From the NCBI GenBank assembly GCA_903839405.1, contig CAIMCD010000043.1, positions 1 through 34,811 of the forward strand: a stretch of DNA of 34,811 nucleotides, written 5' to 3'. The position numbers and the translations under genes were made by a program. Source of the stretch: an uncultured Chlorobiaceae bacterium. Its GTDB lineage: Bacteria > Bacteroidota > Chlorobiia > Chlorobiales > Chlorobiaceae. Position 1 is the stretch's first letter. Every line of letters starts with the position of its first letter. This document shows positions 1-8,284 of the stretch, one piece after another. Below the pieces are notes generated by a model, which was given only the letters and a program-made list of their open reading frames with translations, did not search any database and was not told the origin of the DNA.

Positions 1-132
1 GGCGTGTCTTTACGGGTGAGAGAGGAGGTTGAATGCGATTGCGCTTGGCTGAAACTTGAGATCTCTCCTGAAGGTCGAGATGACAATAGGGGAGTCCAAT
101 GGTGAGCGAGTGGATAACTCATGTTTCTGCGT

Positions 133-163
133 TTGCATAATAAAGAAGGTAAATGGCTATATT
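133..163 (+). promoter_or_regulatory. Weak sigma-70-like promoter candidate for the TIR gene
   Basis: TTGCAT at 133-138 and TATATT at 158-163 are separated by 19 bp, somewhat long for a sigma-70 promoter. A start about 7 nt downstream would leave a leader near 40 nt. The rest of 1-208 holds no gene that I recognise. Confidence 0.3.
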
Positions 164-208
164 GCCGGATAAGAGTTGGTAGTTGCAATAAACAGTTAAC
201 AGGTATTC

Positions 209-1042
209 ATGGCCGATATTTTTATAAGCTATGCTCACGAAGACAAAGAACGGGTAGCGCCGATTGTTGATGAGCTTGAAAAAATTGGCTGGAGTGTCTT
301 TTGGGACAGAACGATTCCGCCGGGTAAGGATTGGCTCAGTTATATAGAAAAAAAGCTCGAAGTGTCGAGCTGTGTTGTTGTTGTGTGGTCGGCGTCATCC
401 GTAAAATCAGCCAAGGACAACTGGGTGCTTGATGAGGCGGTTGAGGCAAAAAAGCGGGACATCCTTGTGCCGCTGCGGATTGATGAAGTTGATCCGCCAT
501 TTGGATTCCGGCGGGCTCAATCGGCTGATCTCTCTCACTGGGAAAAAAACAGCGCTGAACCGGATTTCCAGCAACTTGTTGCAGCAATCAGTGATATCAT
601 TCCTGTGCCACAGAACTCATCCTTGCCGGAAGCGTTGCCCCCAGCGGTTGTGAAGGTGGCGCCAGCCGAACCCGAGCTGAAAATTGGCGACAAGTTTGGT
701 GGCGGCAAAATTGCCTTTATGGATACGACGGGCAAGCACGGCCTGATTGCGGCTGAGGCTGACCTGCCGGGGGGCGACAAGTACATTTGGGAGGTTGCGA
801 AAAAGGCGTGCGAGGATTTGAGGGAGAACGGTTTTAACGACTGGTACCTGCCAAGCAAGGATGAGCTGAACAAGCTCTACCGCCATAAACGTGCGGTTGG
901 CGGTTTTTCGGTGCACTTCTACTACTGGAGTTCCACGGAGCTTGACGCCCACACGGCCTGGAACCAGTACTTCGGCGACGGCAGCCAGGACACCAACGCC
1001 AAGGATGTCAAATGGCGCGTCCGACCAGTCCGGGCTTTTTAA
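209..1042 (+). CDS. TIR-domain protein with C-terminal DUF1566/FGE-like (C-type lectin fold) domain; likely DGR target
   Basis: Residues 1-130 form a TIR domain. It opens with an FISYAHED box, continues with GWSVFWD (27-33), and has the S-x-W-V-x-x-E motif in which Glu76 aligns with the catalytic Glu of NAD-cleaving TIRs. A Pro-rich linker (about 132-157) leads to a DUF1566/Lcl-type domain (158-277) with the hallmarks GFNDWYLPSKDEL, YYWSSTE and a terminal RVRPVRAF. In many DGR target proteins this same tail is the variable region. From codon 245 to 270, 17 of 26 codons end in C, as expected if AAC codons of a template repeat had been mutated at A. AGG at 201-203 precedes the ATG by 5 nt. No reverse transcriptase or template repeat is in the window. 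A defence role (variable sensor, TIR effector) is inference. The domain calls are secure and the DGR call is probable. Confidence 0.85.
   Translation: MADIFISYAHEDKERVAPIVDELEKIGWSVFWDRTIPPGKDWLSYIEKKLEVSSCVVVVWSASSVKSAKDNWVLDEAVEAKKRDILVPLRIDEVDPPFGFRRAQSADLSHWEKNSAEPDFQQLVAAISDIIPVPQNSSLPEALPPAVVKVAPAEPELKIGDKFGGGKIAFMDTTGKHGLIAAEADLPGGDKYIWEVAKKACEDLRENGFNDWYLPSKDELNKLYRHKRAVGGFSVHFYYWSSTELDAHTAWNQYFGDGSQDTNAKDVKWRVRPVRAF
917..1042 (+). other. Probable DGR variable repeat (VR) at the 3' end of the TIR gene
   Basis: The segment encodes residues 237-277, including YYWSSTE, a run rich in D/G/N/A/S/T residues, and the invariant-looking RVRPVRAF end. The codons in the middle are mostly NNC (GAC, GCC, CAC, TAC, GGC, AGC, ACC), the pattern left by adenine-directed mutagenesis of AAC codons. 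The 3' end (1016-1042), which is free of the pattern, would be the initiation-of-homing side. The exact left border cannot be set without the template repeat. Confidence 0.5.
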
Positions 1043-1076
1043 CAGTCTCTCCTACCCTGATTTCCAATTTTTGAAC

Positions 1077-1114
1077 AAAAAAAACGCGCAGGCCCTGGTT
1101 AGTGGCCTGCGCGT
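1077..1114 (-). terminator. Rho-independent terminator of the arg operon
   Basis: A perfect 11-bp stem (1084-1094 with 1104-1114, GC-rich) with a 9-nt loop is followed, on the minus strand, by eight T residues (A-run 1077-1084 on the plus strand). It sits 22 nt beyond the argG stop. On the plus strand no T-run follows, so it mainly serves argG, although it could also block readthrough from the TIR gene. Confidence 0.9.
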
Positions 1115-1135
1115 AGTTTCTGAGAGGAGTCCCCC

Positions 1136-2338
1136 TTATTTTGCGGAATGCACCTCGCTGTAGGTTTTCAATCCGAGGCCGTAGAGGTGGATAAATCCAG
1201 CCGCTGCGGTGTGGTTGAAGGTGTCGGCTTCGGTGTAGGTGGCAAGCTCCTCGTTGTAGAGCGAGTATGGGGAGTTGCGGCCAAGCAGCGAAACGCCGCC
1301 CTTGTAGAGCTTCAGGCGCACAAGTCCGGTTACCGGGTTCTGGGTTTCATCGACAAACGCATCCAGCGCCTTGCGCATGGGCGAGAACCAGGTGCCGTTG
1401 TAGATGATGTTGGCATAGTCCTGGCTGATGTTTTTCTTGTACTGGAAGACCGACTTTTCAAGGGTGAGGCGCTCCAGTTCGCGGTGTGCGAAGTGCAGGA
1501 TGGTGGCTGCCGGAGCCTCATAGATTTCGCGTGACTTGATGCCCACCACACGGTTCTCGATCATGTCGAGCCGTCCAACACCATTGGCTGCGCCGATTTC
1601 GTTCAGGCGGATGATCAGCTCAAGGCCGCTCAATTTTTTGCCGTCAAGGGAAACCGGAATACCTTTCTCAAACTCGATTTCAACAACCGCCGGGGTGTTC
1701 GGTGCATTTTCAGGCGAGGTTGTGATTTGGTAGGCATCTTCAGGAGGTGCAACCATCGGATCTTCAAGCACGCCGCACTCAATGCTGATGCCCCAGATGT
1801 TCTCGTCAATCGAGTAGGGGCTTTTTTTGGTGGCCGAAACCGGAATGTTGTGCAGAAGCGCGTAGGCAATTTCAGCCTCCCTTGACTTGAACTCCCATTC
1901 ACGCAGGGGAGCCAGTATTTTGAGGTGCGGGGCGAGGGAGGCGAAGGTCACTTCAAAGCGCACCTGATCGTTGCCCTTTCCGGTGCAGCCATGGGCCAGC
2001 ATGGTGCAACCTTCAGCAATTGCGGCATCAACAATGGATTTTGCAAGCAGCGGACGGCCAAGAGCGGTGGCAAGCGGGTAGACATCCTCGTAAAGCGCGC
2101 CAGCCTTGAGTGCACGCCAGATGTACTCTTCAACAAACTCCTTGCGGAGGTCGAGGAACTGGAACTTGGAGGCGCCGGTTGAGATCGCCTTGGATTCAAG
2201 GTTCTCAATCTCCTTGGTTTGGCCGAGGTTACCGGTAACGGCAACAATTTCAGCATCATACTTGTCTTTCAGCCACTTGATCATTACCGAGGTATCAAGT
2301 CCGCCGGAATAGGCTATCGCAATTTTTTCCTTACTCAT
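1136..2338 (-). CDS. argG: Argininosuccinate synthase
   Basis: This cytoplasmic enzyme joins citrulline and aspartate, using ATP, to give argininosuccinate, the penultimate step of arginine synthesis. The N-terminal P-loop of the PPi-synthetase family is clear (AYSGGLDTS, residues 9-17). [14 protein letters not shown] is the family's substrate-binding signature, and the 400-residue length is normal. ATG lies 15 nt after the argR stop, so it is the last gene of the argCJBFRG transcript and is followed by a strong terminator. No argH (lyase) follows, so the last step must be encoded elsewhere. Family assignment is secure. Confidence 0.98.
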   Translation of the reverse strand: MSKEKIAIAYSGGLDTSVMIKWLKDKYDAEIVAVTGNLGQTKEIENLESKAISTGASKFQFLDLRKEFVEEYIWRALKAGALYEDVYPLATALGRPLLAKSIVDAAIAEGCTMLAHGCTGKGNDQVRFEVTFASLAPHLKILAPLREWEFKSREAEIAYALLHNIPVSATKKSPYSIDENIWGISIECGVLEDPMVAPPEDAYQITTSPENAPNTPAVVEIEFEKGIPVSLDGKKLSGLELIIRLNEIGAANGVGRLDMIENRVVGIKSREIYEAPAATILHFAHRELERLTLEKSVFQYKKNISQDYANIIYNGTWFSPMRKALDAFVDETQNPVTGLVRLKLYKGGVSLLGRNSPYSLYNEELATYTEADTFNHTAAAGFIHLYGLGLKTYSEVHSAK

Positions 2339-2353
2339 GGGTTGTTCTGAATT

Positions 2354-2800
2354 TCAGTTTTTGGAGAGGTTTTTATGAATATAGGTTATCAGGGCCGAAA
2401 TCTGCTGCACTGAAGCGGGAATTATCAGCACCGTATCATCACCGGCAATGGTGCCGAGGATGAGCGGGCTTTTAAGCTGATCAAAATAGGAGCCGACGCC
2501 GTGCGCCCTGCCCGGCAAGGTGCGGATAATGATGGAGGTCTCATTGGCGTTGACCGAAAGCACCTCAACACCAACCAGCCCTTTGATGATGCGGCCGGCC
2601 TGATCGTCCGGTACAACAAGGCGGTAGCTCCCCTCGGAGCGTGAGCGGACAATGCCGAGTTCGGCGAAGTCGCGCGAAAGGGTAGCCTGCGCAACCGCTA
2701 TCCCTGCGCTATGGAGATGCTGCAGCAGCTCATGCTGATTGCCAACACGATGATCCTGCAGGATCTCCCTTATTTTCAGTTGACGGGCATGCTTGTTCAT
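2354..2800 (-). CDS. argR: Arginine repressor ArgR
   Basis: A 148-residue arginine-responsive repressor of normal length. The N-terminal winged helix (about 1-70) includes the recognition helix region ATLSRDFAELG. The C-terminal hexamerisation and arginine-binding domain contains GTIAGDDTVLII, whose Asp pair binds arginine in characterised homologues. It lies between argF and argG with short gaps, so it is co-transcribed with the genes it probably controls. An operator candidate upstream of argC suggests negative autoregulation of the whole unit. Family assignment is secure; the regulatory loop is inference. Confidence 0.96.
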   Translation of the reverse strand: MNKHARQLKIREILQDHRVGNQHELLQHLHSAGIAVAQATLSRDFAELGIVRSRSEGSYRLVVPDDQAGRIIKGLVGVEVLSVNANETSIIIRTLPGRAHGVGSYFDQLKSPLILGTIAGDDTVLIIPASVQQISALITYIHKNLSKN

Positions 2801-2818
2801 GGTTGCTCCATTCTACGC

Positions 2819-3835
2819 TCAGCTCCTGATTTTTTTTGCGGCATTGAGGAGCCGGTGGGTCAAATGAAATTTCCGGTACTCTTCATGGTTGAGCAGCTTC
2901 ACCAAGAGGGCTTTCTGGACATGCAGGCGGTTTTCGGCCTCATCAAGAATAATGGAGTGCGGCCCGTCCATCACCTCTGCACTGATCTCCTGGCCACGGT
3001 GTGCTGGCATACAGTGCATCACCACGGCGGTAGGTTTGGCCTCCCGAAGCATGGCTTCGTTGATCTGGAAGGGTGAGAAGATTCTCAGCCGCTCCTCCAT
3101 CTCCTCCTCCTGACCCATGCTGGTCCAGACATCGGTGTAGAGTACATCGGCATCTTTGGCCGCTTCGCGGGGGTCGTGCGTGACCTCGATCCGGCTCAGC
3201 CCTTTTGCCCTTGCTGCTTCAAGCAGCCCAGCGTCGGGGGTGTAGCCTTCCGGACAGGCCAGCACAAAGTGAAAGGGGAGCAGACCGGCCAGTTCGATCC
3301 ACGAGTTGGCCACGTTGTTGCCGTCGCCGACAAAAACAACCTTGGTGCGCTCGTTCCAGAGCGACTTTTCGTAGAGCGTGAAGGCATCGGCCAGCACCTG
3401 GCAGGGATGCGACAAATCGGTCAGGGCGTTGATGACCGGGATTGAGGCATGCTCGGCAATTCCTTCAATAATGGAGTGTTCGTGCAGGCGGGCAACAATG
3501 GCGTCGTTGTAGCGGGAGAGCAGTTTAGCCACATCCTCCACCGACTCACGCGAGCCGAGGCCGATGGCCTTGCCGTCAAGGTTGATGGCGTAGCCGCCCA
3601 GCTCATGGATGCCGAGTTCAAAGGAGACGCGTGTTCTCAGCGAGGGCTTGCTGAAAATCATGGCCACGGTTTTGTTGCGCAGCGGCAGAAAGCCATGATC
3701 CGAGCGGATTTCCAGCCTTTTCTTTTTGATAAAGAGCGAGTAATCAAACAGCTCGATAATTTTGGGGCCATCAAGTGGCGAAAAGCCCAGAAAGTCGCGT
3801 TTTGCCGGGGCTTTTTTTGCGTGGTTCTCTTCCAT
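2819..3835 (-). CDS. argF: Ornithine carbamoyltransferase
   Basis: Transfers the carbamoyl group of carbamoyl phosphate to ornithine, giving citrulline, in the cytoplasm. The carbamoyl-phosphate binding motif SLRTR is at 65-69, HPCQ at 143-146 and the ornithine-loop motif HCMPAHRG near residue 275. The length of 338 is slightly above the usual 305-320, owing to a Lys-rich N-terminal extension before FLGFSPLDG. ATG at 3835 lies 4 nt after the argB stop, so the two are tightly coupled. The N-acetylornithine-specific relatives are a less likely alternative: the upstream argJ regenerates free ornithine, which fits an ordinary OTC. Confidence 0.95.
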   Translation of the reverse strand: MEENHAKKAPAKRDFLGFSPLDGPKIIELFDYSLFIKKKRLEIRSDHGFLPLRNKTVAMIFSKPSLRTRVSFELGIHELGGYAINLDGKAIGLGSRESVEDVAKLLSRYNDAIVARLHEHSIIEGIAEHASIPVINALTDLSHPCQVLADAFTLYEKSLWNERTKVVFVGDGNNVANSWIELAGLLPFHFVLACPEGYTPDAGLLEAARAKGLSRIEVTHDPREAAKDADVLYTDVWTSMGQEEEMEERLRIFSPFQINEAMLREAKPTAVVMHCMPAHRGQEISAEVMDGPHSIILDEAENRLHVQKALLVKLLNHEEYRKFHLTHRLLNAAKKIRS

Positions 3836-3839
3836 TCGG

Positions 3840-4772
3840 TTACCTGTTTAGTGTTTGGTCACTGTCCTGCTCGGCAATAAACTGGGTACCGACTCCTTCG
3901 TGAGTAAATATTTCCAGCAAGAGCGAATGCGTGAATTTGCCGTCTATAAGATGAATTTTTCCAACCCCTCCGTCAAGCGTCTTGAAGGCGGAGAGCACTT
4001 TGGGGATCATGCCGCCGGAAATAATGCCCTGCTCAATAAAATCGGCGGCCTCCTGCTTGCAGATGGTTTTCAGGATTCTCTCGCCGACATGAATTCCTTC
4101 CACATCGCTGACGTAGATAAGCTTTTCAGCTTTCAGGGCAATGGCGATACTGCTTGCTGCATCGTCCGCATTGATATTATAGATATTGCCCTCGTCGTCA
4201 AAACCGATCGGAGCAATCACCGGAATCAGTCCGGCCTGGCAGAGCAGGTCGATATAGATGGTATTGATCTCTTCCACCTCACCTACAAGGCCAAGCTTTT
4301 CAGCATTGTGGCACGGAACCGCCCGGATGGTATCGGCATCAAGGCCGGTAACGCCGACCGCCTTGCCGCCATGCTGGCTGATCAACTGCACAATATCCTG
4401 GTTGACCTTGCCGGCAAGGGTCATCTGGACAACGGAGATCATCTCCTTGTCGGTTACCCGTTTGCCCTGCACAAAGCGCGATTGGAGCCCGATTTTTTCA
4501 GCCGTTCTGGTTATGGCGTCACCGCCGCCATGCACCAGCACAACCTTGATGCCCACTTTGCGGAGCAGCGTCACATTCTGGGCGAAACTGTTCTTGAGAG
4601 ACTCCTCTTTCATGGCTGAACCGCCATACTTGATCACAAAGGTCTTGCCCTCGAACTTGCGGATATAGGGAAGCGCTTCAATCAGCACCTGCCCGATGGC
4701 GGCCTCGGGGGCTTTTCTTGTTGACTTGAGTTCACTGCACTCTGGACTCTCCATTGCGGAAAAATTGCTCAT
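3840..4772 (-). CDS. argB: Acetylglutamate kinase
   Basis: Phosphorylates N-acetylglutamate, the second step of arginine synthesis and commonly the arginine-feedback point when the cyclic (argJ) pathway is used. The amino-acid-kinase nucleotide site KYGGSAM begins at Lys48, and LVHGGGDAI is the acetylglutamate-binding glycine loop. The 310-residue length includes about 25 extra N-terminal residues; a second in-frame ATG at codon 7 is possible. The N-terminal helix before the kinase core (about 22-40) is typical of hexameric, arginine-sensitive enzymes. The gene sits between argJ and argF in the operon. Confidence 0.96.
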   Translation of the reverse strand: MSNFSAMESPECSELKSTRKAPEAAIGQVLIEALPYIRKFEGKTFVIKYGGSAMKEESLKNSFAQNVTLLRKVGIKVVLVHGGGDAITRTAEKIGLQSRFVQGKRVTDKEMISVVQMTLAGKVNQDIVQLISQHGGKAVGVTGLDADTIRAVPCHNAEKLGLVGEVEEINTIYIDLLCQAGLIPVIAPIGFDDEGNIYNINADDAASSIAIALKAEKLIYVSDVEGIHVGERILKTICKQEAADFIEQGIISGGMIPKVLSAFKTLDGGVGKIHLIDGKFTHSLLLEIFTHEGVGTQFIAEQDSDQTLNR

Positions 4773-4788
4773 TGGTGGTTAAAAAAGG

Positions 4789-6072
4789 TCAGCTCCGGTA
4801 GCTGCCGTTGATTTCAATATACTCTTTGCTCAAATCGCACGTCCAGATGGTTGCGCGTCCGGCACCCTTTCCAAGGCGGAGCGTGATGGTATAGGAGGGC
4901 TGAGCCATGATGTCAGCCGCCGCAGCTTCTGAAAAGTCGGCCACAAGGCCCGGCTTGAGAATCGGGAGCGTGTTGAAATAAAGCTCAAGCTCCTCCTGGC
5001 GGAAGCGGGCTCCCGAACGGCCAGCCGCCGCAATAATACGGCCCCAGTTGGCATCTTCGCCGTGGATGGCGGTCTTGACCAGGCTCGACTGGGCGATGGT
5101 TCTTGCCGCAAGCTCGGCATCACGGTCATCACTGGCGCCTTCAACCGTGACCTCTATCAGTTTGGTTGCCCCTTCACCGTCAATGACAATCAGTTTGGCA
5201 AGAAAGGTCATCAGGGCCTGGAGGGCATCAGAAAAAAGTTTGTAATCGGGACTGTCGGCCACAATTTCCGGCCCCTTGCCGCTGGCAAGCAGCACGGCCA
5301 TATCGTTGGTGCTGGTGTCGCCGTCAACCGTAATGGCATTGAAACTGTTTTTGTTGGCCGCTTCAAGCGCCTCCTGTAGAAGTGGCGGGGCAATGGCGGC
5401 GTCAGTGCCCAAAAAGGCCAGCATGGTGGCCATGTTCGGGCAAATCATGCCGGAGCCTTTTGCGATGCCGCTGAGGCGAACGGTTCCGCTTGAAAGCTGG
5501 AGATCAAGGGTGAAAAACTTGGGAAAGGTATCGGTGGTCATGATGGCCTGGGCCGCATCAATGACCGACTCCTCCTGCAGGGTAGCGGGGAGTCTGCTAA
5601 TGCCCTGCAGCACCTTCTCCATGGGTAAAAGCTGGCCGATCACGCCGGTAGAGGCTACCAGAACCTCTTCCGGCTTGAGCGAAAGCTCTGTGGCAACAGC
5701 CTCAGCCATTGCCCGGGCGTCCAGCATTCCCTGTTCACCGGTTGCCGCATTGGCATTGCCGCTGTTGCAGATAATGGCGCTCACAACTGAAGCGCTCTTT
5801 TCGAGATGCTCGCGGCAAAGGGTTACCGGTGCGGCACAGCAGAGGTTGGTGGTCGATACCACAGCCGCGCTTCCGGGAGCCGGAAGGGTGATGAGCATCA
5901 GATCCTTGCGGTCATAGCGTATTCCGGCCGTGAGTGCGCCGGAAGAGAAACCGGCGGGCCAGAACTCTTTGCTGCCATCCGCATCCGGGGGCATCGGGGT
6001 CACGGCTTCCGGCCACCGGGTGGCGGCCGAGAGTTCATGGATTACCTTGAGGCCTTTCTGAAGTTTCTGCAC
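4789..6072 (-). CDS. argJ: Bifunctional glutamate N-acetyltransferase / amino-acid acetyltransferase
   Basis: Moves the acetyl group from N-acetylornithine to glutamate and may also use acetyl-CoA, so ornithine is released and the acetyl group recycled. The self-cleavage site is visible as KGSGMICPNMATML, with Thr216 as the new N-terminal nucleophile that splits the 427-residue precursor into two chains. Oxyanion residues are expected in the STGVIG segment (141-146), which is present. The N-terminus is about 25 residues longer than usual, so a later start cannot be excluded. Having argJ explains why no argA or argE is needed here. Family assignment is secure. Confidence 0.96.
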   Translation of the reverse strand: MQKLQKGLKVIHELSAATRWPEAVTPMPPDADGSKEFWPAGFSSGALTAGIRYDRKDLMLITLPAPGSAAVVSTTNLCCAAPVTLCREHLEKSASVVSAIICNSGNANAATGEQGMLDARAMAEAVATELSLKPEEVLVASTGVIGQLLPMEKVLQGISRLPATLQEESVIDAAQAIMTTDTFPKFFTLDLQLSSGTVRLSGIAKGSGMICPNMATMLAFLGTDAAIAPPLLQEALEAANKNSFNAITVDGDTSTNDMAVLLASGKGPEIVADSPDYKLFSDALQALMTFLAKLIVIDGEGATKLIEVTVEGASDDRDAELAARTIAQSSLVKTAIHGEDANWGRIIAAAGRSGARFRQEELELYFNTLPILKPGLVADFSEAAAADIMAQPSYTITLRLGKGAGRATIWTCDLSKEYIEINGSYRS

Positions 6073-6099
6073 GGTGTGTATAGCTTTTAAACGTTATCG

Positions 6100-7131
6100 T
6101 TAGAGTAATGCGGTGCTCTCATCAAGCCCAAGCATGATGTTCATGTTCTGCACGGCCTGGCCGGCAGCTCCCTTGAGGAGATTGTCCAGTGCCGTCACAA
6201 TGACCACGGAACCTTGATCTGCTGCATGAGCAATATGGATATCGCAAAAATTTGTATGGGCGACATGCCGCACCTCGGTCATTGAGTCGCGCAGCCGCAC
6301 AAAGGGGGCATTGCCATAAAAGCTCTTGTAGAGTTGTTTCAGCTCATCAATTTTTACCGGCTCTTCCAGCCGGACATTCAGAATGGTGTAGATCCCCCTG
6401 ACGAGGGCACCAATCATGGGGGTAAAGGTAAAGTCAAATGAGGGGCTGGTGGCCGAGCTGCCGAGCGCCTGTAAAATTTCAGGCGTGTGCTGATGCTCGC
6501 CAACCTTGTAGGCCCGGACGTTTTCGCTCATCTCCGAAAAAGAGAGCTCAATCTTGCTGCTCCGTCCGGCCCCTGAAATACCGGAAACCGAGGTGCAGTT
6601 GACGGCCGTTACCACTCTTGCTCCTTCCTGCGCAAGAAAGAGGGGAGCAAGACCAAGCGTGATACTGGTTGCAAAACAGCCGGGATTACTGATTGAGCGG
6701 CTGGCGGTAATCTCCTGACGGAAGAGCTCCGGCGCTCCATAGGTCATCACTGCATCGGCCGATTTTGACTGCTTGTAGAAGGCTGCATGTTCGTCCGGAT
6801 TTTTCAGCCGGAAATCCCCCGAAAGGTCGATAACCATTTTGCCCGCCTTCAAGAGTTCGGGCACCAGGGCGAGAGCCTCACCGTGCGGCAGAGCCAGAAA
6901 ATAGATATCACTTTCGGTTTCGCCCCCATAGTTCTGGTAGACCATCCCGGTGGAGAGAGCCGGGTAGAGTTCGGAGGCCGGTTTACCCGCCTGCGAAAAG
7001 GCGTAGAGGGCCTGAAGTTCAACATTCGGGTGGCGAAGCAGCACCCTTGTCAGCTCTGCTCCCGAGTAGCCTGAGGCTCCGATGATCGAAACTGAATACT
7101 TTTTTGAACCCCCTGAAACGGATACCGTCAT
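6100..7131 (-). CDS. argC: N-acetyl-gamma-glutamyl-phosphate reductase
   Basis: NADPH-dependent reduction of N-acetylglutamyl phosphate to the semialdehyde. The N-terminal Rossmann motif is [10 protein letters not shown] (18-27) and the catalytic cysteine is Cys152 in [10 protein letters not shown] conserved His lies in the GEHQHTPEI segment. The length of 343 is normal. It is the first gene of the operon: 27 nt separate it from argJ, and the promoter and ArgR-box candidates lie upstream at 7201-7255. The ATG at 7131 gives a 10-residue polar leader before [12 protein letters not shown], so a slightly shorter protein is possible. Confidence 0.97.
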   Translation of the reverse strand: MTVSVSGGSKKYSVSIIGASGYSGAELTRVLLRHPNVELQALYAFSQAGKPASELYPALSTGMVYQNYGGETESDIYFLALPHGEALALVPELLKAGKMVIDLSGDFRLKNPDEHAAFYKQSKSADAVMTYGAPELFRQEITASRSISNPGCFATSITLGLAPLFLAQEGARVVTAVNCTSVSGISGAGRSSKIELSFSEMSENVRAYKVGEHQHTPEILQALGSSATSPSFDFTFTPMIGALVRGIYTILNVRLEEPVKIDELKQLYKSFYGNAPFVRLRDSMTEVRHVAHTNFCDIHIAHAADQGSVVIVTALDNLLKGAAGQAVQNMNIMLGLDESTALL

Positions 7132-7200
7132 TTCACAATTATGCTTATAAGTAAAAAACCAGTCACTGAAAAAAGCGTAGCACCAGAGTTTTTTCAGATG

Positions 7201-7218
7201 AATGAATAAATATCCAGA
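7201..7218 (-). promoter_or_regulatory. Candidate ArgR operator (ARG box)
   Basis: The 18-bp plus-strand sequence AATGAATAAATATCCAGA matches 14 of 18 positions of the enterobacterial ARG-box consensus AATGAATAATTATTCATT. It lies just past the predicted transcription start of the arg operon, a place where a bound repressor would block the polymerase. I did not find the usual second box 3 bp away, so a single or more divergent pair must be assumed. Confidence 0.5.
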
Positions 7219-7227
7219 GAAACGGAA

Positions 7228-7255
7228 ATATTAAGATTTTTTGCCTGATTTTCAA
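7228..7255 (-). promoter_or_regulatory. Sigma-70-type promoter of the arg operon
   Basis: Read on the minus strand, TTGAAA (7250-7255) and TAATAT (7228-7233) are separated by 16 bp. The start site would fall near 7221, giving a leader of roughly 90 nt before argC. Both hexamers are close to consensus and the site lies in the only intergenic gap upstream of the operon. Confidence 0.7.
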
Positions 7256-7384
7256 GGGGCCGACTCTTTTTTTTTCAAGATCGTAACCCTATTACTTTAT
7301 CTCCTTGCAACATCTTTTTTATCATTATTTTAGCTCCGCAGAGCAGCAACGTTTCCTAACGCTAAATTGTCGTACGGATTAGCA

Positions 7385-8284
7385 ATGAATAATCATGCAC
7401 GAAACCGGGGCGCCCGGAAGAGTCTTTATTCTCTCGTTACGCTCCTTCCCCTGCTGTTTTTATGGAGTTGCACCGATCGCCCGACCGCTGAGACGGCTCG
7501 CAGCGGCCAGATGACCTTGGCGCTTGACCGCTCGCTGGAAGAGGTTGCTGCAAGAGAGCGTGACCAGTTTACCGCCTACTATCCTGATGCCCGTATAACG
7601 CTCTTGCCGGATGCTTCCCAGAAGACGCTCCGCCATCTTCTTGACCATACGGCGAGGGCGGCATTGATTGGCGCCGCACCGGACGCGAGCGAGGATTCGC
7701 TCTTTATGAAACTGAACCCTCCGCTTCGTCGTGAACCGGTTGCCCGGGATGCCATTATCTGTATTGTTAGTCGCCAGAGTCCTCTCAAAGCGCTCTCGGT
7801 CAAGCAGCTTGAGGCGCTTCTGACCAGAAAGGGAGCCGGTCTGCCTCCCTTTGTGCGTGAGGATGATTACCGCCTCCGCTCCTTTTTTGCCACCCGGAGA
7901 CACCAAAAGAGAGGGGAGGTGCGGGCGCTTGGGTGCCGTACTGAGGGCGAAGTGATCCGCCGGGTTGCCGCCCGCAGGGAGGGGATAGGGCTGCTCTTTC
8001 TTTCAGCCTTTGATGCGGCAAAAAAGAGCGGAAGCTTGCAGGATAGTGTGAGGATTCTGCCGCTTTCCCCGGAGGGTGCAGGTGGCGAGCCACTTCTTCC
8101 GAGCCGCCAAAATATCTTTGATGGCAGCTATCCGCTTGTAAGCATTGTTTACTATGTATATTATTCCGGCGATGCACTTCCGGCCGGATTTGGCTCCTGG
8201 TTTGCCGGTTCAGGTCAGAAAGCCATTGAACAAAGCTCGCTGACCCCTTGGAAGATGATTGAAAGGACTATCCTTCTGAAATGA
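7385..8284 (+). CDS. PstS-like periplasmic substrate-binding lipoprotein
   Basis: The N-terminus is a lipoprotein signal: basic residues (RNRGARK), a Leu-rich stretch and a lipobox-like FLWSC with Cys29, so the protein should be tethered to a membrane facing the periplasm. The body resembles the PBP_like/PstS family: VARDAIICIVSRQSPLKALSVKQLEALLTRK matches the 'A-DAI-V-V...NP...LS..QL..I' signature. At 299 residues it is close to family length. I chose the ATG at 7385 over an upstream in-frame TTG at 7367 because neither has a strong ribosome site and the ATG gives a cleaner signal peptide. No phosphate-transport permease or ATPase is adjacent; the stop overlaps the next gene, a GGDEF protein, so a sensory role is plausible. 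The ligand is unknown. Confidence 0.75.
   Translation: MNNHARNRGARKSLYSLVTLLPLLFLWSCTDRPTAETARSGQMTLALDRSLEEVAARERDQFTAYYPDARITLLPDASQKTLRHLLDHTARAALIGAAPDASEDSLFMKLNPPLRREPVARDAIICIVSRQSPLKALSVKQLEALLTRKGAGLPPFVREDDYRLRSFFATRRHQKRGEVRALGCRTEGEVIRRVAARREGIGLLFLSAFDAAKKSGSLQDSVRILPLSPEGAGGEPLLPSRQNIFDGSYPLVSIVYYVYYSGDALPAGFGSWFAGSGQKAIEQSSLTPWKMIERTILLK

Noticed and set aside
1084..1114. Hairpin downstream of the VR as a DGR homing hairpin
   Set aside because: The long 11-bp stem followed by T8 on the minus strand is explained as the argG terminator. DGR hairpins usually have shorter stems and a tetraloop.
3285..3310. TTCGATCC-like T-loop suggesting a tRNA
   Set aside because: It lies inside argF coding sequence and no cloverleaf arms surround it.
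3855..4619. 254-codon open frame opposite argB
   Set aside because: It is antisense to a clear argB with all motifs; the translation shows no domain and has no ribosome site.
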